Shown in pieces: positions 48,233-58,138 of a stretch of 64,000 bases of DNA. The DNA is from Burkholderia sp052045245 (GTDB lineage: Bacteria; Pseudomonadota; Gammaproteobacteria; Burkholderiales; Burkholderiaceae), in contig NZ_JBQEON010000040.1 in assembly GCF_052045245.1 (NCBI RefSeq), positions 1-64,000 on the forward strand, read 5' to 3'. Numbering within the stretch: position 1 is the stretch's first letter; every line of letters starts with the position of its first letter. Below the pieces are notes generated by a model. That model did not search any database, was not told where the DNA came from, and was given only the letters and a program-made list of their open reading frames with translations. A program made the translations under genes and the position numbers.

Positions 48233-48361
48233 GATGGTTCGTCTCACGCAGAGGCTGCGCGGTGGTGATGCAAAGGCTGAAGCGGGCCGCCGCGCGGCCC
48301 AGTCTGGCAAACCGGGCCGGTTGCGCTGGCCGTGCCCGGTTCGTGGTCTCGCATGGTGCGC

Positions 48362-49456
48362 TCAGGCGTCCGTGCCGCCCTGGGCGGCCAGCGCGGTTTC
48401 GAGCGCCTTGATGCGCTCGCGCAGCTTGTCGAGATTGCGCACGAGCGCGGCGCTCTTGTTCCATTCGCCGTGGTCGACGGCCGGGAATGCGCTCGTGTAG
48501 ATGCCGGCCTTCGGCAGCGACTTCGACACGCCCGACTTCGCGGTGATGATGACATAGTCGCCGAGCGTCACGTGGCCGGCGATGCCCGCCGCGCCGCCGA
48601 TCATGCAATGGCGGCCGATCGTCGTGCTGCCCGCGATGCCCGCGTTGCCGGCAATCACCGTATAGGCGCCGATCCGGCAGTTGTGGCCGATCTGGACCAG
48701 GTTGTCGATCTTCACGCATTCCTCGATGACGGTGTCCGCCATCGCGCCGCGATCGATCGTCGTGTTCGCGCCGATCTCGACGTCCGGGCCGATCGACACG
48801 CCGCCGACCTGCGGGATCTTGACCCAGCTGCCGGTGCGCGCGTCGCCGTCGCCGACGAAATCCGGCGCGAAGCCGAACCCGTCTGAACCGATCACGGCAC
48901 CCGAATGGATGATCGCGCGCGGACCGATCTTGCAGCCGTGGTACACCGATGCGTTCGGATAAAGGTGCGAACCCGCGCCGATCGTCGTGCCGCGGCCGAC
49001 GAACACGTTTGCGCCGAGCTGCACGTCGTCCTCGATCACCGCACCGGCCTCGACCGTCACGTGCGGGCCGATCACCGCGCTCGCGGCGACCTGCGCGGCC
49101 GGATCGATCGTCGCGCTCGGATGCACGCCGGCCGCGCGCGGCGGCGTGGCGAGATCGATGAACATCTGCGCGACGCGCGCGAAGTACGCGTACGGATTCG
49201 GCGTCACGATGAAGCTGCGGGGGCCGGCCGTCCGGCCGGTAGCGGCCGTGCCCAGCTTTTCGAGATCCTTCGGCGCGATCAGTACCGCGCCGGCGCGGGT
49301 CGTCTCGACCTGCGCCAGGTACTTCGGATTCGCGAGAAACGCGAGTTGCTGAGGGCCTGCCTGATCGAGCGGCGCAAGGCCGCTCACCGTGCATTGGGCG
49401 TCGCCGGCGATCTCGCCGCCGAACCGCTTTACGAGTGCCTCAAGCGTCAATGCCAT
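48362..49456 (-). CDS. lpxD: UDP-3-O-(3-hydroxyacyl)glucosamine N-acyltransferase
   Basis: 364 residues. Third step of lipid A synthesis. N-terminal uridine-binding domain (TLEALVKRFGGEIAGDAQCTVSGLAPLDQA), then a long left-handed beta-helix of hexapeptide repeats (about 105-310) with the catalytic His in the AGIAGSTTIGRHCMIGGAAGIAGHV region. The C-terminal coiled coil has LDKLRERIKALETALAAQ. Follows skp by 16 bases. Confidence 0.97.
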   Translation of the reverse strand: MALTLEALVKRFGGEIAGDAQCTVSGLAPLDQAGPQQLAFLANPKYLAQVETTRAGAVLIAPKDLEKLGTAATGRTAGPRSFIVTPNPYAYFARVAQMFIDLATPPRAAGVHPSATIDPAAQVAASAVIGPHVTVEAGAVIEDDVQLGANVFVGRGTTIGAGSHLYPNASVYHGCKIGPRAIIHSGAVIGSDGFGFAPDFVGDGDARTGSWVKIPQVGGVSIGPDVEIGANTTIDRGAMADTVIEECVKIDNLVQIGHNCRIGAYTVIAGNAGIAGSTTIGRHCMIGGAAGIAGHVTLGDYVIITAKSGVSKSLPKAGIYTSAFPAVDHGEWNKSAALVRNLDKLRERIKALETALAAQGGTDA

Positions 49457-49472
49457 TCGTCGTCTGCTCCGT

Positions 49473-50000
49473 TCAGTTCGTCGAGCCGGACGCGAGCGCC
49501 TTGAGCACCTTGTCGGTGATGTCGATGCGCGGGCTGACGTACACGGCTTCCTGGACGATCAGGTCGTAATTCTGCTGCTCGGCGATCTGCTTGATGACCC
49601 GGTTCGCACGCTCCAGCACCGCCGCGAGCTCCTCGTTGCGGCGCTGGTTCAGGTCTTCGCGAAACTCGCGCTGCTTGCGCTGGAAGTCGGTGTCGAGCTG
49701 CGCGAGATCGCGCTGCTTCTGCGCGCGATCGGCCGCCGACAGCGACGCACCGTTCTTGTCCAGCGAGTCGGACATCGACTTCAGGCGCGCCGCGAGGTCC
49801 TGCAGATCCTTGTCACGCTTCGCGAACTCGGCTTCGAGCTTCGTCTGCGCCGCCTTGGCGGGCGCCGACTCGCGCAGGATCCGATCCGAATTGACCGCCG
49901 CGATGCGGGCGACGTCCTGTGCGTGTGCCGTCGCCGCGCCCAAGGCCAGCGCAACGGTCAGCGCACACATCACTCGTTTCGAAAACTTACCGGTTAGCAA
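49473..50000 (-). CDS. skp: Periplasmic chaperone Skp/OmpH
   Basis: 175 residues from TTG 50000. Trimeric periplasmic chaperone carrying unfolded outer-membrane proteins to the BAM complex. Signal peptide LTGKFSKRVMCALTVALALGAATAHA, then QDVARIAAVNSDRILRESAPAKAAQTKLEAEF and two long coiled-coil arms rich in K/E/D/R. TTG is chosen because GAGAGGG lies six bases upstream and it gives a clean signal peptide; the next in-frame ATG (residue 11 in the signal) would leave an almost hydrophobic start without the basic n-region. Between bamA and lpxD, as usual. Confidence 0.92.
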   Translation of the reverse strand: MLTGKFSKRVMCALTVALALGAATAHAQDVARIAAVNSDRILRESAPAKAAQTKLEAEFAKRDKDLQDLAARLKSMSDSLDKNGASLSAADRAQKQRDLAQLDTDFQRKQREFREDLNQRRNEELAAVLERANRVIKQIAEQQNYDLIVQEAVYVSPRIDITDKVLKALASGSTN

Positions 50001-50034
50001 AATTACCCTCTCGTTGCTGTTGTCATGCGTTCGA

Positions 50035-52341
50035 TCAGAACGCCGTCCCGATCTGGAACTGGAATTTCTGGTACTGGTCGCCTTCATGCTTCTGCAGCGG
50101 GAAGCCGAGGCTCAGCTTCAGCGGGCCGATCGGCGAGATCCACGCCAGACCGACACCATAGCCGTAACGCAGGCCGTTCGCGCCGGTACTCGTGCCGCCC
50201 GGCGCGTTGCCCCACACGTTACCGCCGTCGAGGAACGTGAACACGCGCAGCGTGCGGTCGTAGCCGGTGCCCGGCAGCGGGAACGTCAGCTCGATGTTGC
50301 CGACCAGCATCTTCGAACCGCCGATCGGGTCGTTCGTCTTCGTGTCGCGCGGGCCCAGCGAGCTCGGCTCGTAGCCGCGCACGGAGCCGATACCGCCCGC
50401 GTAGTAGTTCTTGAAGATCGGGTACGGGTTGCCGATACCGTTACCGTAGCCGCCTTGCAGGTTCATGCCGAGAATGAAGCCGCGCGAGAACGAATAGTAG
50501 TACTGCGCCTGCAGGTCGGCCTTGTAGTACTGGATCTTGCCGACCGGCACGCCGTATTCGACGTTCGCCTGCGTGAAGTAGCCGCGGCTCGGGATCAGCG
50601 CGCTGTCACGCGCGTCGCGCGACCATGCGACGGTCAGCGGCACCGTGTTCGACACGCGGCCGAACTCGTTCACGTAATCCTGGTAGCTCTGCGGCGTGTT
50701 CGAGTCGACGTCGAGACGGTTCTGTTCGAAGCCCGCGCCGAAGTAGACGGTGTCGACTTCCGAGAACGGGATGCCGAACTTCAGGTTGCCGCCCGCGCTG
50801 ATGATCCGGAAGCTCGAGCTCGTCGAATAGTAGAGCGGCTGATACGTACGGTAGAAGACGTCCGTGATCCGCTTGATGCCGTCGACCGTGAAGTACGGGT
50901 CGACCTGCGTGACGGTCAGCGTGCGGTAGCTCTTCGCGGTGTTGACGTTCACCGACAGGCTCGTGCCCGAGCCGAACACGTTGTCCTGCGACACGCCGGC
51001 CGACAGCACCACCTTGTCCGTCGACGAGAAGCCCGCGCCCAGCGTGATCGCGCCGGTCGGCTTTTCATCGACCTTCACGTTCACGTCGACCTGGTCGTTC
51101 GTGCCTTCGACCGGCACCGTCGTCACGTCGACGTTGGTGAAGTAGCCGAGACGGTTCACGCGGTCCTTCGACAGCGCGAGGCGGTTCGAATCGAACCACG
51201 AGCTTTCGAGCTGGCGCATTTCGCGACGCACGACTTCGTCGCGCGTACGCGTGTTGCCGACCACGTTGATGCGGCGCACGTACACGCGGCGGCTCGGATC
51301 GACGACGAGGTTCAGGTTCACCTTGTGGTTGGCCTGGTCGATGTCCGGCTGTGCGTTGACGGTCGCGAACGCGTAGCCGTATTCGCCGAGCTTGTCGACG
51401 ATCGCCTTCGTGGTCTGCTGCAGCTTTTCGGCCGAGAAGCGATCGCCCGGCTTGATCTTGATCAGCTTGGTCAGTTCGGCTTCGCGATCGAGCAGGTTGC
51501 CCGACAGCTTGATGCCCGACACCTTGTACGGCTCGCCTTCGTGCAGCGTGACCGTCAGGTACATGTCCTTCTTGTCGGGCGAGATCGACACCTGGGTCGA
51601 CTCGATGTTGAACTCGAGGTAGCCGCGGTTCAGGTAGTACGAGCGCACGGCCTCGAGGTCGCCCGTCAGCTTTTCCTTCGAGTACAGGTCGTTCTTCGTG
51701 TACCAGGAGAACCAGTTCGGCGTCGACAGCTGCATCTCGTCGCGCAGCGTGCTGGTGCTGAACGCCTTGTTGCCGATGAAGTTGATCTGGCGGATCTTCG
51801 CGCTCGGGCCTTCGGCGACCGCGAACAGGATCGACACGCGGTTCGCGTCGACCGGCGTGACCGTCGTCTTGACTTCGGCCGCGTAGAAGCCGCGCGTCAG
51901 GTACTGACGCTTGAGCTCCTGCTCCGCCTTGTCGACGAGCGCCTTGTCGTAGTAGCGGCCGTCGGCCAGACCCACCGCGCGCAGCGCCTTCGTCAGGTTG
52001 TCCTTGTCGAATTCCTTCGTGCCGGTGAAGTCGATCGACGCGATGGCCGGACGCTCCTGCACCTGCACGATCACGACGTTGCCCTGGGTGGCGATACGCA
52101 CGTCGTTGAAGAAGCCCGTCGCGTACAGCGCGCGGATTGCTTCGGATGCCTTGTCGTCGGTGAAGGTATCGCCCTGCTTGATCGGCAGGTAGGCGAACAC
52201 CGACCCCGCTTCGACGCGCTGCAACCCCTCGATCTTGATGTCTTGCACCACGAACGGTGCCGCTGCATGCGCCGCGAGGCCGTGCGCGGCGAGCGCGGCC
52301 GCTGCAACTGTCTTAGGTACAAAGCGATGAGGTTTGAACAA
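50035..52341 (-). CDS. bamA: Outer-membrane assembly factor BamA
   Basis: 768 residues. Essential outer-membrane beta-barrel insertase. Signal peptide ending AHA (residue about 26). Five POTRA domains (about 28-350, first VVQDIKIEGLQRVEAGSVFAYLPIKQGD). A 16-strand barrel follows (about 355-768), with the VRGY motif of loop 6 (SVRGYEPSSLGPRD) and the C-terminal aromatic insertion signal QFQIGTAF. In the same transcription unit as its chaperone skp and the intramembrane protease rseP. Confidence 0.97.
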   Translation of the reverse strand: MFKPHRFVPKTVAAAALAAHGLAAHAAAPFVVQDIKIEGLQRVEAGSVFAYLPIKQGDTFTDDKASEAIRALYATGFFNDVRIATQGNVVIVQVQERPAIASIDFTGTKEFDKDNLTKALRAVGLADGRYYDKALVDKAEQELKRQYLTRGFYAAEVKTTVTPVDANRVSILFAVAEGPSAKIRQINFIGNKAFSTSTLRDEMQLSTPNWFSWYTKNDLYSKEKLTGDLEAVRSYYLNRGYLEFNIESTQVSISPDKKDMYLTVTLHEGEPYKVSGIKLSGNLLDREAELTKLIKIKPGDRFSAEKLQQTTKAIVDKLGEYGYAFATVNAQPDIDQANHKVNLNLVVDPSRRVYVRRINVVGNTRTRDEVVRREMRQLESSWFDSNRLALSKDRVNRLGYFTNVDVTTVPVEGTNDQVDVNVKVDEKPTGAITLGAGFSSTDKVVLSAGVSQDNVFGSGTSLSVNVNTAKSYRTLTVTQVDPYFTVDGIKRITDVFYRTYQPLYYSTSSSFRIISAGGNLKFGIPFSEVDTVYFGAGFEQNRLDVDSNTPQSYQDYVNEFGRVSNTVPLTVAWSRDARDSALIPSRGYFTQANVEYGVPVGKIQYYKADLQAQYYYSFSRGFILGMNLQGGYGNGIGNPYPIFKNYYAGGIGSVRGYEPSSLGPRDTKTNDPIGGSKMLVGNIELTFPLPGTGYDRTLRVFTFLDGGNVWGNAPGGTSTGANGLRYGYGVGLAWISPIGPLKLSLGFPLQKHEGDQYQKFQFQIGTAF

Positions 52342-52405
52342 CGTGCATCCCCAATATTTAGCTGCATCAAATCAGGCGGCGACCGACCGGCCGCCGCCTG
52401 ACGCT

Positions 52406-53794
52406 TCAGAAATGGATTAACCGAGCCAGGTCGTTGAACAGCGCGATCGCCGACAACGCGACGATGCAGATCAACCCGGCTCTTTGCAGAATCAGCTGCC
52501 AGCGCTCCGAAACGGCTTTCCCGGTCGCGGCTTCAACCAGATAATATAACAGATGCCCCCCGTCCAAAACGGGAATCGGCAGCAAGTTCAGCACGCCGAG
52601 GCTAATGCTGACAAGGGCGAGGAACGACAGGAAGGCCGACGGGCCGAGCCGCGCGCTCTTGCCCGCATAGTCGGCGATCGTCACCGGGCCGGACAGGTTC
52701 TTCAGCGACGCATTGCCCGTGATCATCCGCCCGAACATCTTCAGCGAGTAAACGGCGATGTCCCACGTGCGGTGCGCGCCGAGCTGCAGGCTCTCGAGCG
52801 GCCCGTAGCGCACGTCGACCGACGGCGTGTGCATCGACAGCGCCGCGCCGATGCGGCCGATCTGCTGCCCCGTTTCGTCGTCGCGCTGCGCCTGCGGCAC
52901 GATCGATACCGACTGCACGGCGCCGCCGCGCTCGACCTGCAGGGCAACCGCCTGGCCCGCATGGTGCTTCACCGCATCGATGAAGCGCGATGCGCCGCCG
53001 ATGGGCTTGCCGTCGAGCGTGAGCAGCTTGTCGCCGGCCTTCAGGCCCGCCTGCTCGGCCGCACTGCCGGGCTGCACCGACGCCACCGACAGCGTGCCGC
53101 CGCCGGTCTCGAAGCCCAGGTGCATCATGAAATCGTCGTCGAGCTGGCTTTCCGGAACATTGCGCAGGTCGACGCGGAAGTCGAACGTCGACGCGCCGCC
53201 ATCGCGCGCACCGAGCACGACCTCGCGATGATCGAACGCGGCGGACAGCAGCTTCCAGCGCAGGTCCGACCACGAGCGCACCGGCACGGCGGCGCCGCCC
53301 TGCTCGTCGCCTGCGCCAACGTCACGGATCGACACGATCGTCTCGCTGCCGTCGAAACCCGCACGGGCCGCCACCGTGCCGGCGGCCGGCGGCGCGAGCA
53401 CCGCGGCCGGCTCGGTGACGCCGGTCGCGAATACGACGGAAAACAGCACGATTGCCAACAGGAAGTTCGCGATCGGGCCGGCGGCGACGATCGCGATGCG
53501 CTTGAACACCGATTGCCGGTTGAACGCCTGGTCGAGCTCCTCGGGCTTGACGCCCGACCCCGCCTCGCGCTCGTCGAGCATCTTCACGTACCCGCCGAGC
53601 GGCAGTGCGGAGAGCGTCCACTCGGTGCCCGTCCTGCGGCTGACCCACCGCGCGACGGGCTGGCCGAAACCGATCGAGAAACGCAGGACCTTCACGCCGC
53701 ACCAGCGCGCGACGCGATAGTGTCCGTACTCATGCACGACGACCAGCACCCCGATCGCCACCGCAAACGCGACCAGTTCGACCAGCACGTTCAT
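52406..53794 (-). CDS. rseP: RseP intramembrane zinc metalloprotease
   Basis: 462 residues. Site-2 protease that cleaves anti-sigma factors to release sigma-E type envelope-stress factors. HEYGH at residues 21-25 in the first membrane helix supplies two zinc ligands. Two PDZ domains (about 115-310; VASVQPGSAAEQAGLKAGDKLLTLDGKPI is the second) are followed by the third ligand helix NLLPIPVLDGGHLLYYLVE. Start ATG 53794 has GAGG five bases upstream; an in-frame GTG two codons earlier is possible. Preceded by dxr after 11 bases. Confidence 0.96.
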   Translation of the reverse strand: MNVLVELVAFAVAIGVLVVVHEYGHYRVARWCGVKVLRFSIGFGQPVARWVSRRTGTEWTLSALPLGGYVKMLDEREAGSGVKPEELDQAFNRQSVFKRIAIVAAGPIANFLLAIVLFSVVFATGVTEPAAVLAPPAAGTVAARAGFDGSETIVSIRDVGAGDEQGGAAVPVRSWSDLRWKLLSAAFDHREVVLGARDGGASTFDFRVDLRNVPESQLDDDFMMHLGFETGGGTLSVASVQPGSAAEQAGLKAGDKLLTLDGKPIGGASRFIDAVKHHAGQAVALQVERGGAVQSVSIVPQAQRDDETGQQIGRIGAALSMHTPSVDVRYGPLESLQLGAHRTWDIAVYSLKMFGRMITGNASLKNLSGPVTIADYAGKSARLGPSAFLSFLALVSISLGVLNLLPIPVLDGGHLLYYLVEAATGKAVSERWQLILQRAGLICIVALSAIALFNDLARLIHF

Positions 53795-53805
53795 GAGCAC
53801 CTCAT

Positions 53806-55002
53806 TCAGACAGTACGCTCCACGCGTGGCGCAGGCGCTTTCGCAATGATCGAGGCGGCGAGGCGGCGTGCCTCGGCGTCCGCCGCCAGGACGTCATCGA
53901 GCCCGTTCGGGTTGCGGTTCGGCAGTGCGTTGAGCACCGCGTCGACCGTCGCCGCGATCGCCATGAAGCCGATCCGCCGCTCGAGAAACGCTTCGACCGC
54001 GATTTCGTTCGCCGCGTTCAATGCGGCACTCGCGATGCCGCCCTCTTCAAGCGCCTTCAGCGCGAGCGCGAGGCACGGGAAGCGCGTGTAATCGGGCTTC
54101 TCGAACGACAACTGCGCGATCTGCGCGAGGTCGAGCTGCTCGACGCCGGCGTCGACGCGCTCCGGGAACGCCAGCGCGTGCGCGATCGGCGTGCGCATGT
54201 CGGGGTTGCCGAGCTGCGCGAGCACCGAGCCGTCGCGGTACGACACGAGCGAATGGATCACGCTCTGCGGGTGGATCAGCACGTCGATCCGGTCGCCCGG
54301 CAGACCGAAGATCCAGTGCGCCTCGATCACCTCGAGGCCCTTGTTCATCATCGTCGCGGAATCGACCGAAATCTTGCGGCCCATCACCCAGTTCGGGTGC
54401 TTGCAGGCCTCGTCCGGCGTCACGTCGACGAGCGTGGCCGGCTCGCGCGTGCGGAACGGGCCGCCCGACGCGGTCAGGATGATCTTCGAGATGCCGCCGT
54501 GCTCGTTCGCGTCGCGCGGCATGCACTGGAAGATCGCGTTGTGTTCGCTGTCGACCGGCAGCAGGATCGCGCCATGGTCGCGCACGGCGTCCATGAAGAT
54601 CGCACCCGACATCACGAGCGATTCCTTGTTCGCGAGCAGGATGCGCTTGCCGGCGTGCGCGGCCGCGAGGCTCGGCGCAAGACCGGCCGCGCCGACGATC
54701 GCCGCGACGACCGTGTCGCACGCGTCGCTCTTCGACACGTCGACGAGCGCCTGCGGCCCGTACAGCACCGTGGTCTTGCTGCCTGCCGCACGCAGCCTTG
54801 CGTCGACGTGCGCAGCCGTCGCCGCATCGCCGACCACCGCGACTTCGGGTACGAAGCGCAGGCACTGCTCGACGAGCTTGTCGCCGTTGCGATGCGCGGT
54901 CAACGCGTAGACCGAGAAACGCTCGGGATGGCGGGCGACCACGTCGAGCGTGCTGTCTCCGATCGAGCCCGTGGAACCGAGCAGTGTCAGACGTTTTTGC
55001 AT
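53806..55002 (-). CDS. dxr: 1-deoxy-D-xylulose 5-phosphate reductoisomerase
   Basis: 398 residues. Commits the MEP pathway to isoprenoid precursors, here linked to the undecaprenyl chain made by UppS. NADPH motif GSTGSIGDSTLDV (residues 8-20), nucleotide site ANKESLVMSG, the metal-binding acids in LLPVDSEHNAIFQCM, the flexible loop ASGGPFR, and HPNWVMGRKISVDSATMMNKGLE. Confidence 0.97.
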   Translation of the reverse strand: MQKRLTLLGSTGSIGDSTLDVVARHPERFSVYALTAHRNGDKLVEQCLRFVPEVAVVGDAATAAHVDARLRAAGSKTTVLYGPQALVDVSKSDACDTVVAAIVGAAGLAPSLAAAHAGKRILLANKESLVMSGAIFMDAVRDHGAILLPVDSEHNAIFQCMPRDANEHGGISKIILTASGGPFRTREPATLVDVTPDEACKHPNWVMGRKISVDSATMMNKGLEVIEAHWIFGLPGDRIDVLIHPQSVIHSLVSYRDGSVLAQLGNPDMRTPIAHALAFPERVDAGVEQLDLAQIAQLSFEKPDYTRFPCLALALKALEEGGIASAALNAANEIAVEAFLERRIGFMAIAATVDAVLNALPNRNPNGLDDVLAADAEARRLAASIIAKAPAPRVERTV

Positions 55003-55017
55003 AACAGAATGAGTGAT

Positions 55018-55839
55018 TTAACCAAGCAGCAGCATTGCGAGCGGCAGCACCGGCAGCAGCGCGTCGACGCGATCGAGCACGCCGCCGTGACCGGGCAGCA
55101 GTCCGCTCGAATCCTTCACGCCCGCCTGACGCTTGAGCAGCGACTCGAACAGGTCGCCGATCACGCTGTAGACGACCAGCAACGTCAGCGCGGCCCACGC
55201 GCCGGGCATCCCGTAGCGCGCGTCGAATGCGGAAAACAGGGTCGGCTCGAACCAGTGCGCGGCGACCGCGACACCCGCAACGACCATCACGGCGAGCCAG
55301 CCGCCGATCGCACCTTCCCAGCTCTTGCCGGGACTGATCGTGATGGCCAGTTTACGCTTTCCGAAGGCCTTGCCCGCGAAGTATGCGCCGATATCGGCGA
55401 GCCAGACGACCAGAAGCAGCGACAGCACGAACGGCACACCCTGCGCACGCGCCGCGACGAGCGCATGCCAGCAGGCCGCGAACACCACGAGCCCGGCCGC
55501 GAGCAGGAATGGCCGCCAGACGCCGCCCGCGAGTTGCGGCTTGCGCCGCAGCGAGAACGGGCCGACCAGCAGCCAGAACACGCCGGCTGCCATGAAAAGG
55601 GGACGGGACGCCGTGGCGTCGATGCCGAGCGGCGTGGTCGCGGCGAGCGCCAGCATCGCGACGATCGCGTAGACGACGGAACCGGCCGCGCCGAGCTTCA
55701 GCAGGCGCGCCCATTCCCACGCGGCGAACACGAGCACGACGCCGATCAGCGCGCCGAAGCCGCTGAGCGGCGCGAACAGCGTCACCGGCAGCAGCACCGC
55801 CAGCATCACGACCGCCGTGATTACACGGGTCTTCAGCAT
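55018..55839 (-). CDS. cdsA: Phosphatidate cytidylyltransferase
   Basis: 273 residues. Makes CDP-diacylglycerol for phospholipids. Eight or so transmembrane helices and the CDP-DAG synthase signature SxxKRxxxxKDxxxxxPGHGGxLDRxD, here SLLKRQAGVKDSSGLLPGHGGVLDRVDALLP, complete with its metal-binding Asp residues. Overlaps uppS by seven bases. Confidence 0.96.
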   Translation of the reverse strand: MLKTRVITAVVMLAVLLPVTLFAPLSGFGALIGVVLVFAAWEWARLLKLGAAGSVVYAIVAMLALAATTPLGIDATASRPLFMAAGVFWLLVGPFSLRRKPQLAGGVWRPFLLAAGLVVFAACWHALVAARAQGVPFVLSLLLVVWLADIGAYFAGKAFGKRKLAITISPGKSWEGAIGGWLAVMVVAGVAVAAHWFEPTLFSAFDARYGMPGAWAALTLLVVYSVIGDLFESLLKRQAGVKDSSGLLPGHGGVLDRVDALLPVLPLAMLLLG

Positions 55840-56615
55840 GAAAGGGAGTCGGCGTTCTGCGATTGCGGTTCGAGCTGCGCACTGGTGCGCCCGAAACGGC
55901 GCTCGCGCTCGGTATACGACGCAATCGCGTCGGCGAGCGCCGCGCCGTCGAAGTCCGGCCAGTATTTGTCGGTGAAATAGAATTCGGCGTACGCGAGCTG
56001 CCACAGCAGGAAATTGCTGACGCGCTGCTCGCCGCCGGTGCGGATGAAGAGATCGGGCTCCGGCGCATAGGCCATCGCCAGGTGCGGCGCGAACGCGTCT
56101 TCGGTCACGTCGACCTCGCGGCCTTCGCGCACGGCCTGCTCGACGAGCTTCTTCGTCGCCTGCAGGATGTCCCAGCGGCCGCCGTAGTTCGCGGCGATCG
56201 TCAGGGTCAGGCGGGTGTTGCGCGCCGTCTTGGTTTCGGCACGGCGGATCAGTTCGCGGATGCGCGGCTCGAAGCGTTCGAGATCGCCCACCACGCGCAG
56301 GCGGATTCCGTTCGCATGCAGCTTGCCGATCTCGCGCTCGAGCGCGGTGATGAACAGCCGCATCAGGAACGACACTTCGTCGTTCGGCCGGCGCCAGTTT
56401 TCCGAACTGAACGCGAACAGCGTCAGGTATTCGACGCCGGCGCGCGCGCAACCCTCGACCACCGCCCGCACGGCGTCCACGCCGCGGGTGTGCCCCGCGA
56501 CGCGCGGCAAGCGGCGTTCGGTCGCCCAACGGCCGTTGCCGTCCATGATGATCGCGATATGACGCGGCACGACGCCGACGTCAGGCACGCGAACGGTAGA
56601 GCTGGTATAGGTCAT
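55833..56615 (-). CDS. uppS: Undecaprenyl diphosphate synthase
   Basis: 260 residues. Makes the C55 lipid carrier for peptidoglycan and O-antigen. Cis-prenyltransferase signature: HIAIIMDGNGRWATERRLPRVAGHTRGVDAVR (catalytic Asp in IMDGNGRWA), FAFSSENWRRP, and the C-terminal PEPDLFIRTGGEQRVSNFLLWQLAYAEFYF. Length is normal. Lies between frr and cdsA as in other proteobacteria. Confidence 0.97.
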   Translation of the reverse strand: MTYTSSTVRVPDVGVVPRHIAIIMDGNGRWATERRLPRVAGHTRGVDAVRAVVEGCARAGVEYLTLFAFSSENWRRPNDEVSFLMRLFITALEREIGKLHANGIRLRVVGDLERFEPRIRELIRRAETKTARNTRLTLTIAANYGGRWDILQATKKLVEQAVREGREVDVTEDAFAPHLAMAYAPEPDLFIRTGGEQRVSNFLLWQLAYAEFYFTDKYWPDFDGAALADAIASYTERERRFGRTSAQLEPQSQNADSLSC

Positions 56616-56664
56616 GGCCGTTGAGACAGTAATGCGGGAAGAAGGCGGCGCGCGAGGACGGTCG

Positions 56665-57225
56665 TCAGACCGTCATGATCTCGGCTTCCTTGCTCTGCAC
56701 GAGCTTGTCGACTTCGATGACGTGCTTGTCCGTCAGCTTCTGCACGTCGTCGCTCGCACGGCGCTCGTCGTCTTCCGAGATTTCCTTGTCCTTCACGAGC
56801 TTCTTGAGCGCTTCGTTCGCGTCGCGGCGCAGGTTGCGGATCGCGATCTTGGCCGTTTCGCCTTCGCTCTTGACCACCTTGGTCAGCTCGCGGCGGCGCT
56901 CTTCCGTCAGCGCGGGCATCGGCACGCGGATCAGATCGCCGGACGTTGCCGGGTTCAGGCCGAGATCGGCTTCGCGGATGGCTTTCTCGACCTTCGCGAC
57001 CATGTTCTTTTCCCACGGCTGCACGCCGATCGTGCGTGCGTCGACGAGCGTCAGGTTCGCGACCTGCGAGATCGGCACCATCGAGCCGTAATAGTCGACC
57101 TGGACGTGATCGAGCAGACCGGTATGCGCCCGGCCCGTACGGATCTTCGCCAGATCGTTCTTGAACGCTTCGATCGAGCGCTGCATCTTCTGCTCTACGC
57201 CCTTCTTGACATCAGCGACACTCAT
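56665..57225 (-). CDS. frr: Ribosome recycling factor
   Basis: 186 residues. Splits post-termination ribosomes with EF-G. The three-helix bundle has the conserved IRTGRAHTGLLDHVQVDYYGSMVPISQVANLT and GDLIRVPMPALTEERRRELTKVVK segments. ATG 57225 (MSVADVKK) is the family start; seven further codons upstream are open. Confidence 0.97.
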   Translation of the reverse strand: MSVADVKKGVEQKMQRSIEAFKNDLAKIRTGRAHTGLLDHVQVDYYGSMVPISQVANLTLVDARTIGVQPWEKNMVAKVEKAIREADLGLNPATSGDLIRVPMPALTEERRRELTKVVKSEGETAKIAIRNLRRDANEALKKLVKDKEISEDDERRASDDVQKLTDKHVIEVDKLVQSKEAEIMTV

Positions 57226-57327
57226 TTCAACCTCCAAACCTTCCAACCTTCAAAGAACGCGGGCCCCGCCCGGCGCGCCACGCGCCGCGGCCGGCGACCC
57301 ACGCCGCTTGCCCGCATCCGCGGGAGT

Positions 57328-58041
57328 TTACACGTGGACGAGCGTGCCTTCGTCCTCGCCCAGCACGATACGCTTGAGCGCGCCCGGCTTGTTGATCGAA
57401 AACACGCGGATCGGCAGCTTCTGGTCACGGCACAGCGCGAAGGCCGTCGCGTCCATCACCTGCAGATTGCGGCTGATCGCCTCGTCGAAGCTGATCGTCG
57501 TGTAGCGCGTGGCCGACGAATCCTTCTTCGGATCGGCAGAATATACGCCATCGACCTTGGTCGCCTTCAGCACGACCTCGGCGCCCACTTCCGAACCGCG
57601 CAGCGCGGCGGCCGTGTCCGTCGTGAAGAACGGGTTGCCCGTGCCGGCCGCGAAGATCACGACCTTGCCTTCCTCAAGCTGGCGGATCGCGCGGGGCCGG
57701 ATGTACGGCTCGACGACCTGGTCCATGCGCAGCGCGGACTGCACGCGCGCGACGATGCCGGCGTGGCGCATCGCATCCTGCAGCGCCAGCGCGTTCATCA
57801 TCGTCGCCAGCATCCCCATGTAGTCGGCCGTCGCGCGGTCCATGCCCGCCGCACCGCCCGCGACGCCGCGGAAAATATTACCGCCGCCGATCACGACCGC
57901 AAGCTGCGTACCGAGACCCACGACTTCGGCGATATCCGCCACCATCCGTTCGATCGTCGCGCGATTGATGCCGAAGGCATCGTCGCCCATCAGCGCTTCG
58001 CCGGAGAGTTTGAGAAGGACGCGTTTATAGGCATTGGACAT
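57328..58041 (-). CDS. pyrH: UMP kinase
   Basis: 237 residues. Hexameric UMP kinase (UTP-inhibited, GTP-activated in the family). Motifs: YKRVLLKLSGEALMGDD, VVIGGGNIFRG, ATADYMGMLATMMNALALQDA, FAAGTGNPFFTTDTAAALRGSEVGAEVVLKATKVDGVYSADPKKD. Between frr and tsf as usual. Confidence 0.97.
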   Translation of the reverse strand: MSNAYKRVLLKLSGEALMGDDAFGINRATIERMVADIAEVVGLGTQLAVVIGGGNIFRGVAGGAAGMDRATADYMGMLATMMNALALQDAMRHAGIVARVQSALRMDQVVEPYIRPRAIRQLEEGKVVIFAAGTGNPFFTTDTAAALRGSEVGAEVVLKATKVDGVYSADPKKDSSATRYTTISFDEAISRNLQVMDATAFALCRDQKLPIRVFSINKPGALKRIVLGEDEGTLVHV

Positions 58042-58138
58042 AGGGGCTTCCGAGCGACGAGAGGATGACAACCACGAACTGTAGGGGCGAAATACTGATT
58101 CGGGCAAGCGCCGACGACCGGACCGGGGTTCCCGGCCA

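Noticed and set aside
49591..52401. 936-codon open frame on the plus strand
   Set aside because: Antisense to skp and bamA, both of which are unmistakable.
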